NCBI GenBank assembly: GCA_910588405.1
Contig: CAJUPT010000003.1
Coordinates: 60,639 to 124,638 of the forward strand
Reading direction: 5' to 3'
Source of the DNA: an uncultured Lachnospiraceae bacterium
GTDB lineage: Bacteria; Bacillota; Clostridia; Lachnospirales; Lachnospiraceae
DNA length: 64,000 bases
A program made the translations under genes and the position numbers. Shown one piece after another: positions 43,318 through 52,098 of this stretch (positions are counted from its first letter, which is position 1; each line of letters begins with the position of its first letter). The notes under the pieces are model-generated. The model was given only the letters and a program-made list of their open reading frames with translations. It was not told the origin of the DNA and did no database searches.

Positions 43318-44073
43318 TCATGGAGTCAGCAGCAAAAGAAGCGTGTCCATAAATGCAAACATATTGTCAAAAATCTGATAAATCCGGTCGGACATAGGAC
43401 TGAACAAAATCAAAAGCGTAAGCAGTCCCACTATAATTTTTATCTGAAAATTCACGGAAAATACGTTAATCTGAGGAATCATCCGCATCAAAATCCCCAC
43501 CGCCGCCTCCGTCACCAGCTCGATGGCGATCAGCGGAAAAGCGTACTGCAGTCCCATCGCGATATTTTCCCGAAAGACAACGAGAATCGCCTGAGGCAAC
43601 TCCATATTCAGCGTCACCATGCCGAAGGGAAGTACGTCAGCCGACCGGAAAAAAATCTGGATCACCCGCAAATGACAATTGGTGGCAAAAAACAGCAGTA
43701 CTAAAAAACCATAATAGATACCGGAAGTAACCGTCACCTGACCATTGAATTGGGGATCATATACCTGCGCCATGCTAAGACCCATGGAAAAATCCATAAT
43801 TGCGGAGGCAAACCGGATGATCATAATTGCCAGCTCCATGGAAAAGCTCAGGGTAAAGCCTACAAAAAGCTCCTTCATCATCATCACGCCATATTCCAGC
43901 AGTCCCCTTGGCTGATGCATCAGCTCCCCCCCAAAGCCACTGTATAAAAGCAGCGAGAGAAGGAGAATCAATCCTGTCTTCATCCTGGCAGGCACATTGT
44001 TCCTTCCAAAAATCGGATTAAAGACGATAGCTCCGGTCATGCGCATGATAATCAAAGATAACAGGATCAACAT
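43318..44073 (-). CDS. fliR: Flagellar export protein FliR
   Basis: A 251-residue membrane protein of the FliPQR export core, with about six helices and family segments (FNPIFGRNNVPARMKTGL, VRVIQIFFRS-like region). It starts three bases after fliQ. Usual length. Confidence 0.94.
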   Translation of the reverse strand: MLILLSLIIMRMTGAIVFNPIFGRNNVPARMKTGLILLLSLLLYSGFGGELMHQPRGLLEYGVMMMKELFVGFTLSFSMELAIMIIRFASAIMDFSMGLSMAQVYDPQFNGQVTVTSGIYYGFLVLLFFATNCHLRVIQIFFRSADVLPFGMVTLNMELPQAILVVFRENIAMGLQYAFPLIAIELVTEAAVGILMRMIPQINVFSVNFQIKIIVGLLTLLILFSPMSDRIYQIFDNMFAFMDTLLLLLTP

Positions 44074-44076
44074 AGG

Positions 44077-44340
44077 CTACCCCTCAGCGATCATATTAAA
44101 AATCATAATCATAAATTCATGGATCGAATTCAGCATAGAGCCGCCCAGTACGCTCAAAGTGACAAGGAGCGCCAAAAGCTTTGGCACAAAGGTCAGCGTC
44201 TGCTCGCTGATCTGGGTAGCCGCCTGAAAAATAGCGATAATAATACCCACGATCATACTGATCAGCAAAAGAGGCAGCGCCAGGCGAACCACAAGCTGAA
44301 ACATCTGGTATAAGGTATCCATGACCTCCACATTACTCAA
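44077..44340 (-). CDS. fliQ: Flagellar export protein FliQ
   Basis: An 87-residue two-helix membrane protein of the export gate. Family pattern in LLISMIVGIIIAIFQAATQISEQTLTFVPKLLA. Located 26 bases after fliP, followed by fliR. Confidence 0.95.
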   Translation of the reverse strand: MSNVEVMDTLYQMFQLVVRLALPLLLISMIVGIIIAIFQAATQISEQTLTFVPKLLALLVTLSVLGGSMLNSIHEFMIMIFNMIAEG

Positions 44341-44366
44341 TTATGCCACCTCCATGAATGCGGACA

Positions 44367-45026
44367 CTACTTAAAGCCAGCCACAATGCTGGAAAACAGC
44401 AGGCCCCATCCATCTACAGTCACAAACAACAACAATTTAAAAGGCAACGACACCATTGACGGCGGCAGCATAACCATACCCATAGCCATCAGCGTGGTGG
44501 CAACCACAATATCTATCAAGAGGAATGGCAGATAAATCAGAAAGCCTGACATAAATCCCCGCTTCAGCTCACTGGTCATAAACGCAGGAATGACCACGGT
44601 CAGCGGATAATCCTCCGGATTGTCCCGCACCTCCGTATCTGACATCCTGACAAACATATCCAGACTGTCCTTTTGGGTATTCCGAATCATAAACTCCTTC
44701 AGCGGGCCTACCATTCTCGTGACCGCCTCCTGCGGGCCGATCTCTCCCTGTATATAAGGGGCATAAGCTTGCGTATTGATCTCCTCGATCACCGGACTCA
44801 TGATAAAAAGCGTCAGAAACAGGGCGATTCCGGTCAATACCATGTTCGGCGGCGTGGACTGAACGCCGATCGCGCTTCGGGTAAAGGACAGGATAATAAT
44901 TGTCCTGGCAAAGGAGGTTACCATCACCGCCAGGGACGGCAGGAGCGCGATCATTGTCATCAGGAAGATCAGATCCAGCGTCGGCACGCTTCCGCCGTTT
45001 AATCCCGTCAAAAGCTCATCCAGCAT
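44367..45026 (-). CDS. fliP: Flagellar export protein FliP
   Basis: A 219-residue membrane protein of the export core. Signatures: SFTRSAIGVQSTPPNMVLTGIALFLT and LVVIPAFMTSELKRGF-type cytosolic loop, then GFLIYLPFLLIDIVV. It is shorter than E. coli FliP, lacking the N-terminal signal peptide. The start overlaps the fliO stop by one base. Confidence 0.95.
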   Translation of the reverse strand: MLDELLTGLNGGSVPTLDLIFLMTMIALLPSLAVMVTSFARTIIILSFTRSAIGVQSTPPNMVLTGIALFLTLFIMSPVIEEINTQAYAPYIQGEIGPQEAVTRMVGPLKEFMIRNTQKDSLDMFVRMSDTEVRDNPEDYPLTVVIPAFMTSELKRGFMSGFLIYLPFLLIDIVVATTLMAMGMVMLPPSMVSLPFKLLLFVTVDGWGLLFSSIVAGFK

Positions 45027-45394
45027 TAGTGTTTCTCTCCTTTTTTCTTTTCCCTGAGCGTTCCGTAGGCTTTTAACAGCTCCTGAAAGCCAGGTGCTTG
45101 GCTGCCTCCGGCCGGGACGTCCTCTGGCTCCCAGACAAAATCCTCAGGCTCCGACAGCAGCTGCACCCCTGCCGGACTGACACCTAAAAGATAGGTATGC
45201 TCCTGAAGCCTCACCAGAAGCAGATATCGATCCGCCCCTACCTGAACCCGGTCGATGATCTTCAAGTATGTTCCGGATACGCTGCCTCCGTAGCGCTTGC
45301 CTAGGTATCGGCTGCACCAATAGGCCAGAACCAGAATGACAATGACCCACATCAGCGCGCCAATCAGGGATATGATAGGATCTCCACTCCCCAT
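45026..45394 (-). CDS. fliO: Flagellar biosynthetic protein FliO (FliZ-like)
   Basis: A 122-residue protein with one membrane helix (LIGALMWVIVILVLAYWCSRYLG) and a cytoplasmic FliO-type domain (IIDRVQVGADRYLLLVRLQEHTYLLGVS). FliO stabilises FliP during assembly. The start codon overlaps the fliY stop. Confidence 0.88.
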   Translation of the reverse strand: MGSGDPIISLIGALMWVIVILVLAYWCSRYLGKRYGGSVSGTYLKIIDRVQVGADRYLLLVRLQEHTYLLGVSPAGVQLLSEPEDFVWEPEDVPAGGSQAPGFQELLKAYGTLREKKKGEKH

Positions 45395-46770
45395 TACAGA
45401 GTCTCCGGATTTAGATTTCTGGTTATAATCTCAGTGATACGGATACCAAAGTTATCCTCAACTACTACTACGTCTCCTCTGGCAATACACTGACCGTTTA
45501 CATACAGATCGGCCTGCTCTCCCGCCATTTTATCCAAAACCACCAGAGAGCCCTGGGTAAATTCCAGAATATCTCCCACCAGTTTTTTCGCTCTTCCGAT
45601 CTCCACAGATACCTCTAACGGCACCTTCAGAAGCATTTCCTGATTCACATGATCTTCGCCGTCTCCCCCTTCTCCTTCACCATCAAAGGAAGCAGAATCC
45701 AGCGGACGGATGATCGAAGGCTCTGCAGGCGCTTCTCGCTTCGCTGTGCCGCCCTTCTTCATCTCGTTGATCATTTCCATCATCTGCATTTGAGACTGCT
45801 GCATCTGGGTAATCAGCTGAAGCATCATCGGGTCCTGCGCCGACTGCTGGTATACAGGCATCATCTGAGGCATCGGCTGCATCTGAGGCGCTGCCTGCAT
45901 TTGCGGTGCCGCCATCTGAGGCACAGGTGCGGGCTCCGGTGTCGGCGCTGCTTCTGCCGCTCCGCCTCCCATCAATGCTTCGATCTCTGCCTGAGACAGC
46001 GTTCCGCCTCCTGCTGATGCCGCAGGCTCCGGTGTCGGCGCTGCTTCCGCTGCTCCGCCTCCCATCAATGCTTCGATCTCTGCCTGAGACAGCGTTCCGC
46101 CTCCTGCTGATGCTGCTTCCGCAGCCGGTGCGGCAGCCTCGGGCTCCGGCGCTGCCTTTGGCGCTTCGTTGGCAAACCCTGCCTGGAAAGGCTTCAGAAG
46201 CCGTTTCGCCAGGTCCTCTGACATAATATTCAAAAATTCGCTTTTCAGCTTTCCCTCCACTTCCAGATCAAAGCTTACTACCACTTTGCTTCCGTCCGTG
46301 GTCACAAAATATTTCTCTCTAAATTCCTCTTCGCTGGCCACCTCAAAGGCCTTCGGCGTAGAGATATTTACCGTCATTCCAAGGAACTCCGACAGAGCCG
46401 TAGCGGAAGAACCCATCATCTGGTTCATCACCTCACAGATTGCACTGCGGTTGATCTCATCCAGCTCAAAAGTTTCCTCCGGAATCTCCATGCCCATCAG
46501 CATTCCTACGATAATACGCACATCGTTGCGGCTGAACATCATGACATTGCTGCCATCCAGCCCTTCCACATAGGCAATCTCCACCGCAACGGCAGGCTCC
46601 AGCCTCCTGAAATCAAAATCCTGATCTCTCAGTATTCTGACTACGGGAGTGGTGATATGCACGGTGTTCCCCAGCAGCGTGGATACTGCCGTGGCAGACG
46701 CGCCAAGGCTGATATTCATTATTTCGCCTATCGCGTCGATTTCCATTTCATTAAAGGTGCAAGCGCCCAT
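45394..46770 (-). CDS. fliY: Flagellar switch protein and CheY-P phosphatase FliY, with duplicated CheY-binding motif
   Basis: FliY joins the switch C-ring through its C-terminal FliN (SpoA) domain and dephosphorylates CheY-P through its CheC-like domain. The 458-residue protein begins directly with the CheC domain (active pairs E16/N19 in DAIGEIMN and E113/N116 in AICEVMN). It lacks the N-terminal CheY-binding motif of B. subtilis FliY; instead two copies of LSQAEIEALM, nearly the FliM motif LSQSEIDALL, lie in the Ala/Pro-rich linker at residues 227-236 and 258-267. A Met/Gln-rich linker follows, then the SpoA domain (375-458). The two repeats are 31 residues apart. Confidence 0.93.
   Translation of the reverse strand: MGACTFNEMEIDAIGEIMNISLGASATAVSTLLGNTVHITTPVVRILRDQDFDFRRLEPAVAVEIAYVEGLDGSNVMMFSRNDVRIIVGMLMGMEIPEETFELDEINRSAICEVMNQMMGSSATALSEFLGMTVNISTPKAFEVASEEEFREKYFVTTDGSKVVVSFDLEVEGKLKSEFLNIMSEDLAKRLLKPFQAGFANEAPKAAPEPEAAAPAAEAASAGGGTLSQAEIEALMGGGAAEAAPTPEPAASAGGGTLSQAEIEALMGGGAAEAAPTPEPAPVPQMAAPQMQAAPQMQPMPQMMPVYQQSAQDPMMLQLITQMQQSQMQMMEMINEMKKGGTAKREAPAEPSIIRPLDSASFDGEGEGGDGEDHVNQEMLLKVPLEVSVEIGRAKKLVGDILEFTQGSLVVLDKMAGEQADLYVNGQCIARGDVVVVEDNFGIRITEIITRNLNPETL
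45928..46113 (-). repeat. 93-bp tandem duplication in fliY encoding the CheY-binding motif
   Basis: Two in-frame 31-residue units, each with GGGTLSQAEIEALMGGGAA followed by EAAPTPEPA. The DNA copies differ at a few synonymous positions, so this is not a sequencing artefact of one perfect repeat. Confidence 0.88.
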
Positions 46771-46811
46771 TTCCTAATCTCCTTCTACATACGTCAATGT
46801 TTTCCCATCAG

Positions 46812-47264
46812 CTATTTGCCGATCTCCAGCGCTTTCTGCGCCATTGCTTTAATTGCGTTCAGGGCCGTAACATTGGCTTCATAAGAACGGGTCGCAGACA
46901 TACTGTCAACGGTCTCCTTCAGCAGATCCACATTGGGGATATTCACATACCCATTCTCATCCGCATCCGGATGCTCCGGATTATAAACCCGTTTAAATTC
47001 ACGGTCATCCTCCACGATGGCGGAAACCCGGACGCCTGTCTTCGTGTTTGTCGTATAGCCTTTCCCATGGGCCGCGTTCTGCAAAGCCTCCTGAAAGGAT
47101 TGTTCCCCATAACTTTCAAATGTAACCAGCTTTCTTGTATAGCTGTCGCCACCCTCGGTTCTAGTGGTTTCTATGTTCGCGATATTCTCAGCCGCAATAT
47201 CCATGCGGACGCGCTGGGCGCTCAGTCCGGAAGCACAGATATCAAACGAACTTAAAAATGACAT
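46812..47264 (-). CDS. flgC: Flagellar basal-body rod protein FlgC
   Basis: A proximal rod protein of 150 residues. Family signatures: LSAQRVRMDIAAENIANIETT at the N-terminus and YVNIPNVDLLKETVDSMSATRSYEANVTALN at the C-terminus. Normally flgC follows flgB and precedes fliE; here it is between cheY and fliY, about 13 kb away from flgB-fliE, which is unusual. Confidence 0.92.
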   Translation of the reverse strand: MSFLSSFDICASGLSAQRVRMDIAAENIANIETTRTEGGDSYTRKLVTFESYGEQSFQEALQNAAHGKGYTTNTKTGVRVSAIVEDDREFKRVYNPEHPDADENGYVNIPNVDLLKETVDSMSATRSYEANVTALNAIKAMAQKALEIGK

Positions 47265-47341
47265 AACCTACCTCCTGTCGGTTCTGAACAGTTTCCTCCA
47301 TATCAAAGGACTATCTCCTATGATCGGAAACGCTTACGGTC

Positions 47342-47701
47342 TTATCCCAGGAACTTTTGTGCGGTCTCCGCAATTCTCTCTGGGGTAAAGGGCTTTACAA
47401 TGAAATCCTTAGCACCTGATTTGATCGCATCCAGTACCATGGTCTCCTGTCCCATAGCCGTACACATCACAATCTTTGCGTCGGGATGATTTTCCTTAAT
47501 TTTTTTCAGCGCCTGCAGACCGTCCATGTTCGGCATGGTAATATCCATGAATACCAAATCAGGATTCTCCTCCGCAAATTTCGTCACAGCCTCCGCGCCG
47601 TCCTGTGCCTCCACGATGTCGGTATAACCCTGCTGGGTCAGCGTGTTTTTAATCATCATTCGCATAAACGCCGCGTCATCTACTAACATAATTTTAGCCA
47701 T
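47342..47701 (-). CDS. cheY: Chemotaxis response regulator CheY
   Basis: A single-domain receiver (119 residues from the ATG at 47701, chosen because GGAG lies ten bases upstream). It has the acidic pocket IMLVDDAAFMR, the phospho-acceptor aspartate in LVFMDITMPNMDG, the conserved Thr in VMCTAMGQ and Lys in IVKPF. CheY-P binds FliM and, here presumably, the FliY linker motifs. It lies between fliM and flgC in the fla/che cluster. Confidence 0.95.
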   Translation of the reverse strand: MAKIMLVDDAAFMRMMIKNTLTQQGYTDIVEAQDGAEAVTKFAEENPDLVFMDITMPNMDGLQALKKIKENHPDAKIVMCTAMGQETMVLDAIKSGAKDFIVKPFTPERIAETAQKFLG

Positions 47702-47832
47702 TTTTTTCATTCTCCTTTTTTATATTACAATGCCGGTACATTGTGGCATTATACTCAAGAGCACATTTACCTGCCTAATGATCCGCTTCCTTTTTCCAAA
47801 TGTAACGAATGCAGATCGGCAGATTCTCTGAC

Positions 47833-48975
47833 TCACGGGTATACATTCTCTATGCTCTCGTCTTCTGTCAGAATCGCTTCCGGAACCTCCGTCTCCGTCC
47901 ACTCCTCTTCTGCCGCCAGTTCTTCTTCCATGTTTTCCGCAGCTTTTTCTTCTTCTGCGGAAATCCGCCGGTTGATGCGAACTGCTATGTTCTTCTTATA
48001 AGTCCCCATCTCGCCGATAAACCAAGGCTGACGACCCACAAACAGAGTAACGCTCCCGTTTCTCGGTTTATTCAAATCTATGATATCGCCTTCCTGCAGA
48101 TGATAAATATCGCTCAGATCAAGACGGACAGTTCCCAATTGCCCTGTCACAGGAAGCTGCGTATAGCGAATATGATCCAGAATAATATCTCTGTTGTCCT
48201 CTACGGTGATGCCACGGGCAATATGCTTTCTGCTGTCAATCATGTGGAACATGAATTCAAGCAGTGTACCCGGCATACAGATTCTGATCTTCTCCACCGC
48301 AAGTCCGGACACATCTACATTTAAGTGAATGATGGCGACTGTCTCGTCCAGTCCGACCTCCTGTACCATACTGGGATTCTCCTCAATGTATCGAACAGAG
48401 AAGGCGGCGTTGATGTAATTGCTGAAACCATCCTTCAGCGTCTGAGTAAAATGATCCACCACTCTCCGGTACAGCGCCATCTCCACATCCGAGTACCGGT
48501 AATCCGATTCCACCTTGACCACATCCTCGCCGCCGCCCAGCATCCGGTTGATCAGGGTAATCACCAAACCCGGCGTGATATACAACATGATCGGCAGATT
48601 ATTTTTTCCTTTATCCAACACCGTCGTATCGATCAGCGTCATAATATCATTCTCATGAAGGGAATTTACGTATTCATAATAACGCCGCTCCTGCACCTCC
48701 AGCACCGTAATGTCTGTCAGCACGCGGAAAAGACCAGCTACCTGAGAGGTCAAAATACGGGCATAATTCTCGAAGACACTCGTCAGTATCCTCATCTTTT
48801 CCTTCGTAAATTTCCTAGGACTGTAAAAATCGTATTTATTATATTTTGCAGTCTCCGTCTCCGCCTTTTGCTCTGACGGCTTTTTTTCTTCCGCGGGGGC
48901 GTCGCTGCTGCCGCCTCCGTCCTGCATAGACTTTAAAAGCGCGTCTATTTCGCTTTGGGATAACACGTCTGCCAT
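47833..48975 (-). CDS. fliM: Flagellar motor switch protein FliM
   Basis: The 380-residue switch protein begins with the CheY-binding motif VLSQSEIDALLKSM, then the central CheC-like fold without phosphatase residues (LITLINRMLGGGE region), and a C-terminal SpoA domain (GDIIDLNKPRNGSVTLFVGRQPWFIGEMG). An acidic tail of about 50 residues (EEWTETEVPEAILTEDESIE) extends past the usual end. Located downstream of motB; fliL, usually next to fliM, is absent. Confidence 0.95.
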   Translation of the reverse strand: MADVLSQSEIDALLKSMQDGGGSSDAPAEEKKPSEQKAETETAKYNKYDFYSPRKFTKEKMRILTSVFENYARILTSQVAGLFRVLTDITVLEVQERRYYEYVNSLHENDIMTLIDTTVLDKGKNNLPIMLYITPGLVITLINRMLGGGEDVVKVESDYRYSDVEMALYRRVVDHFTQTLKDGFSNYINAAFSVRYIEENPSMVQEVGLDETVAIIHLNVDVSGLAVEKIRICMPGTLLEFMFHMIDSRKHIARGITVEDNRDIILDHIRYTQLPVTGQLGTVRLDLSDIYHLQEGDIIDLNKPRNGSVTLFVGRQPWFIGEMGTYKKNIAVRINRRISAEEEKAAENMEEELAAEEEWTETEVPEAILTEDESIENVYP

Positions 48976-49019
48976 AACTGTTTCACCTTTTCCATAAAAT
49001 ACGGTGTCTTTACAGCCAC

Positions 49020-49949
49020 CTATTCCGAAGGAATATCCTCGGGCAATTCCATTTCCGGCGGCGGGCTGTCCGCACCTCCCAGCGTTTCAAATACCTCCCC
49101 TTCGGGAAGATCGGGATTCTGCGCCGGATTCTGTTCCTGATTTTTATTGCCGTCCGTTACGATCGTCCGGTCGGCGTTTGTTCCGCTTAAATATTCTTCA
49201 TAATATTCGTTCAGAGAACGGGTATCCGCCCCCTCGTCCACCAAAAGCAGCTCCACACGCCTGTTTCTGGCTCTTGCCTCGTCTGTGTCTGCGGTATCCA
49301 GAGGCCGGAACTGTCCGTATCCGATAGTCACCAGCTTGTCCGGCTCTATCACTTCCCGCTGCTGAATGAAAATGCAGACCTCGGCAGCTCTCATGGACGA
49401 CAGCATCCTGTCCTCCCGCACATAGTTGGGCCGGTTCGGATCTGCCTGCGTGGTATGCCCCATAATGTTAATCTGAGAAATCTGATCACTGGCCTGATCC
49501 AGCACGTCACAGAATACGTCCAGCACTTCCCGTCCCGGATCTGTCAGCTCAGAGCTGTCGCCGCCGAAAAAGGTTCTGTCCTGAAATACGATAAAGGTAT
49601 AGTCCTCTCCGCGAGAAAGCTCTACCCCATCCACACCGCGGCGTTCCAATTCCTCCGCCAGAATCAGATACAGTTGTTCCGTATCAAACACCTCCTGCTC
49701 GGGAATGTCCGATCCGCCGTCCAGAACGTCCTCTACATCCTCCATGACTCCGTTTACCGCTACCTGCTCAGCCTGATCCACGCCTTTATCAGGATTGATA
49801 CTGCGAACGAATACCTCCCATTTTTTCGCATCCAGATTCGACATGGAATAGAGTAAAACGAAGAAGGTCATAAGGAGGGTCACCATGTCGCCATAGGTGT
49901 CCATCCAGTTGCCGCCTTCATCTCCGCCGCCGCCTTTCCTTCTGCTCAT
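49020..49949 (-). CDS. motB: Flagellar stator protein MotB
   Basis: MotB anchors the stator to peptidoglycan and carries the proton-binding aspartate. The 309-residue protein has a basic N-terminus, one membrane helix with the key aspartate in YGDMVTLLMTFFVLLYSM, and an OmpA-like peptidoglycan-binding domain (INIMGHTTQADP ... RAAEVCIFIQQ). The C-terminal tail is Pro/Glu-rich. It overlaps the motA stop by four bases. Confidence 0.95.
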   Translation of the reverse strand: MSRRKGGGGDEGGNWMDTYGDMVTLLMTFFVLLYSMSNLDAKKWEVFVRSINPDKGVDQAEQVAVNGVMEDVEDVLDGGSDIPEQEVFDTEQLYLILAEELERRGVDGVELSRGEDYTFIVFQDRTFFGGDSSELTDPGREVLDVFCDVLDQASDQISQINIMGHTTQADPNRPNYVREDRMLSSMRAAEVCIFIQQREVIEPDKLVTIGYGQFRPLDTADTDEARARNRRVELLLVDEGADTRSLNEYYEEYLSGTNADRTIVTDGNKNQEQNPAQNPDLPEGEVFETLGGADSPPPEMELPEDIPSE

Positions 49950-50761
49950 TTCGCGTCACCTCCGCCGCCGCCTGCCGGCGCTTTAGCCAGCAGCTTCTTC
50001 TGCTTGGACTGCTTCACGCCTGCTAACAGATGCTCACGCAGATACTGAGGGTTCTCTCCCGCCTGAATCGCCATAACCCCTTCCACAATCGTGGAACAGT
50101 AAAGCAGCTCCTCACTCTGCCTGATCCGAAGCTTTTTCGCAATGGGATGGAAAAACAGGTTGGACAGGGCACTGCCGTAGAAGGTGGTGATCAATGCCAC
50201 CGACATATCCTGGCCCAGGGTGGAAGCGCCGCCGCCCGATCCGCTTAAATCCATACCTTTTAACATATTGATCAGACCTACCAGCGTACCTACCATACCA
50301 AAGGCCGGCGCATAGGCCGAGCCCTTCTCATACAGACTTGCCGCCTGGTCATGACGGTCCAGCATACTGTCGATCTCTGTCTCCAATATGGTCCGTACCT
50401 TATCCGGGTCGTTGGCATCCACAATCAGCACGATGCTTCGCTTGAAAAAAGGGTCCTTGATCTCCTCTGCTTTCTCCTCCAGCGCCAGCAGACCGTTCTG
50501 TCTGGCCACCATCGCCATATCCACGATCTGATCTACCACCTTGGGAATATCATACTTTTTGCCCCGGAACAGGATCGTAAAGTGTTTGGGAATATCCAGC
50601 AGAGTGGAAAGCGGAAAGCTCGCTATAATAGCCGCCAGAGTTCCGCCGACTACGATCAGAACACTGGGGCCATCAGCGAAATTCCCCAATTTTCCCACAG
50701 TGATACCGTTGATAATCAAAACGATACCTAATATCCATCCAATAATTGTTGTTAAATCCAT
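49946..50761 (-). CDS. motA: Flagellar stator protein MotA
   Basis: The 271-residue four-helix stator subunit, with family segments GGTLAAIIASFPLSTLL, MFGMVGTLVGLINMLKGM-type (here AFGMVGTLVGLINMLKG) and FHPIAKKLRIRQSEE. The C-terminus ends in an Ala/Gly-rich tail. The gene pair motA-motB lies inside the fla operon, as in many Clostridia. Confidence 0.95.
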   Translation of the reverse strand: MDLTTIIGWILGIVLIINGITVGKLGNFADGPSVLIVVGGTLAAIIASFPLSTLLDIPKHFTILFRGKKYDIPKVVDQIVDMAMVARQNGLLALEEKAEEIKDPFFKRSIVLIVDANDPDKVRTILETEIDSMLDRHDQAASLYEKGSAYAPAFGMVGTLVGLINMLKGMDLSGSGGGASTLGQDMSVALITTFYGSALSNLFFHPIAKKLRIRQSEELLYCSTIVEGVMAIQAGENPQYLREHLLAGVKQSKQKKLLAKAPAGGGGGDAK

Positions 50762-50797
50762 AACACTAAGCCTTTCCTCTTGTTATTCACAAAGCTT

Positions 50798-51001
50798 TCA
50801 TCGATCTGACAAACCGGTCCCGGTTATACAGTCGGCCAGAAACGCTTTGATCTGTTCACCGATTGACTCGGCCGTATCCTTCACCAGGTAATAGTTCCCA
50901 CTCACCAGTTTAATCTTTGTCTCCGGTATGGTTTCAATATACTCGATTTGAAAGTAGTTGAGATAGAGAATCTCTCCGTTCAGCCGGGTTACTTTTATCA
51001 T
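50798..51001 (-). CDS. flbD: FlbD family flagellar protein
   Basis: A 67-residue protein with the FlbD pattern (MIKVTRLNGEILYLN ... IEYIETIPETKIKLVSGNYYLV). Its role in Firmicutes is unclear; in the operon it links hook genes to the stator genes. It should not be confused with the unrelated FlbD transcription factor of Caulobacter. Confidence 0.9.
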   Translation of the reverse strand: MIKVTRLNGEILYLNYFQIEYIETIPETKIKLVSGNYYLVKDTAESIGEQIKAFLADCITGTGLSDR

Positions 51002-51057
51002 TGCATTGCATCCTCTTTTCCGAAACGGAATACCCCGCGGGAATAAAACATAAACGG

Positions 51058-51119
51058 GGCGCGCGTATAGATTACACCGGGACAGGAAATCCCTGTCGGG
51101 TGTAATCTATGTAGGCGCG
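51058..51119 (-). other. Long hairpin between flgE and flbD
   Basis: TAGATTACACC pairs with GGTGTAATCTA (51068-51109) and encloses GACAGG/CCTGTC; GCGCG arms extend it outward. It fills the widest gap between the hook genes and motA-motB and may set an early/late boundary by termination, pausing or RNA processing. A second stem, CCCCG/CGGGG, lies next to it. Confidence 0.65.
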
Positions 51120-51195
51120 TTATTGATACGCAAAAATCATTTATCTGTTAAAAGATTTACTGCTCGGTACACTTGATCTAATTAAGACAGTCAAA

Positions 51196-52074
51196 CTACC
51201 GCTTCATGTTTACCAGCTCGTTCAGAACCTCATCGCTGACCGTGATCATCTTCGTGTTGGCCTGGAAACCACGCTGTGCGGTGATCATCTCGGAGAACTC
51301 TTTGGCAAGGTCTACGTTGGAGGCTTCGAGGTAGCCGGCCATCAGAGTCGGCGTGGAACCTTGGCCAGGAGCAGACGCAGACGCAGTACCGGTATTATCC
51401 CCAGTAACTGTCTGATAGTAGTATCCGCCTGTCTTAGTGAGACCTTCCGGGTTCTGGAATGTTGCAATAGCAAGCTGGCCTATAGTAAGAACTTTCCCAT
51501 CCTCAGTTACTCCGGTTATAACTCCAAGATTATTTAACTTAACACTAGTCAGCAGCTGATTACCAGGCACCTGCAAAGCCGTAGCATCCCCAGTGGGAGC
51601 AGCAGACCCATCCGCACCCGCATATCCATAAATAAAATTACCGCTGCTATCTACCACATACCCATTTGAATCAATGGAAAACTGACCCACACGCGTGTAT
51701 TCCAAATCCCCTATGCCTTTCATGCCAGCAGTATTCACCTTATGAGTATTATTTGCACTGGTAATGAAAAAGCCTTGACCAGTGATCGTCGCATTAAATC
51801 CCCCCAAATAAGTGGGCGTGCTGGCTGTCATATCCATAGAAATGGAACCAGTCAGGGAACCATAACCATACTGAGCTGCATTAACACCACCGGAATTAGT
51901 GCTGCCTCCCGTCGAAGCAGTAGAGGTCTGATACATCGCTTCCTGAAAGCTATAGTTCTGTGACTTATATCCATAAGTATTCACGTTTGCGATATTATGA
52001 CCGATTACGTCCAGTTTGCTCTGATGTGCACGAAGTCCCGCAACCGCTGAATCCATTGCTCTTAACATTGCCAT
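51196..52074 (-). CDS. flgE: Flagellar hook protein FlgE
   Basis: A 292-residue hook protein: N-terminal SAVAGLRAHQSKLDVIGHNIANVNTYGYK, central GGFNATITGQGFFI, and C-terminal NVDLAKEFSEMITAQRGFQANTKMI. It is short compared with E. coli FlgE but fits the short hook proteins of Bacillus and Clostridia. It follows flgD, its cap/scaffold. Confidence 0.93.
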   Translation of the reverse strand: MAMLRAMDSAVAGLRAHQSKLDVIGHNIANVNTYGYKSQNYSFQEAMYQTSTASTGGSTNSGGVNAAQYGYGSLTGSISMDMTASTPTYLGGFNATITGQGFFITSANNTHKVNTAGMKGIGDLEYTRVGQFSIDSNGYVVDSSGNFIYGYAGADGSAAPTGDATALQVPGNQLLTSVKLNNLGVITGVTEDGKVLTIGQLAIATFQNPEGLTKTGGYYYQTVTGDNTGTASASAPGQGSTPTLMAGYLEASNVDLAKEFSEMITAQRGFQANTKMITVSDEVLNELVNMKR

Positions 52075-52098
52075 TGTATTATACCATCCTTTCTGCCG

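Noticed and set aside
45649..46573. Plus-strand frames opposite fliY
   Set aside because: Ala/Pro-rich repeat DNA keeps several frames open; the minus-strand product has clear CheC and SpoA domains.
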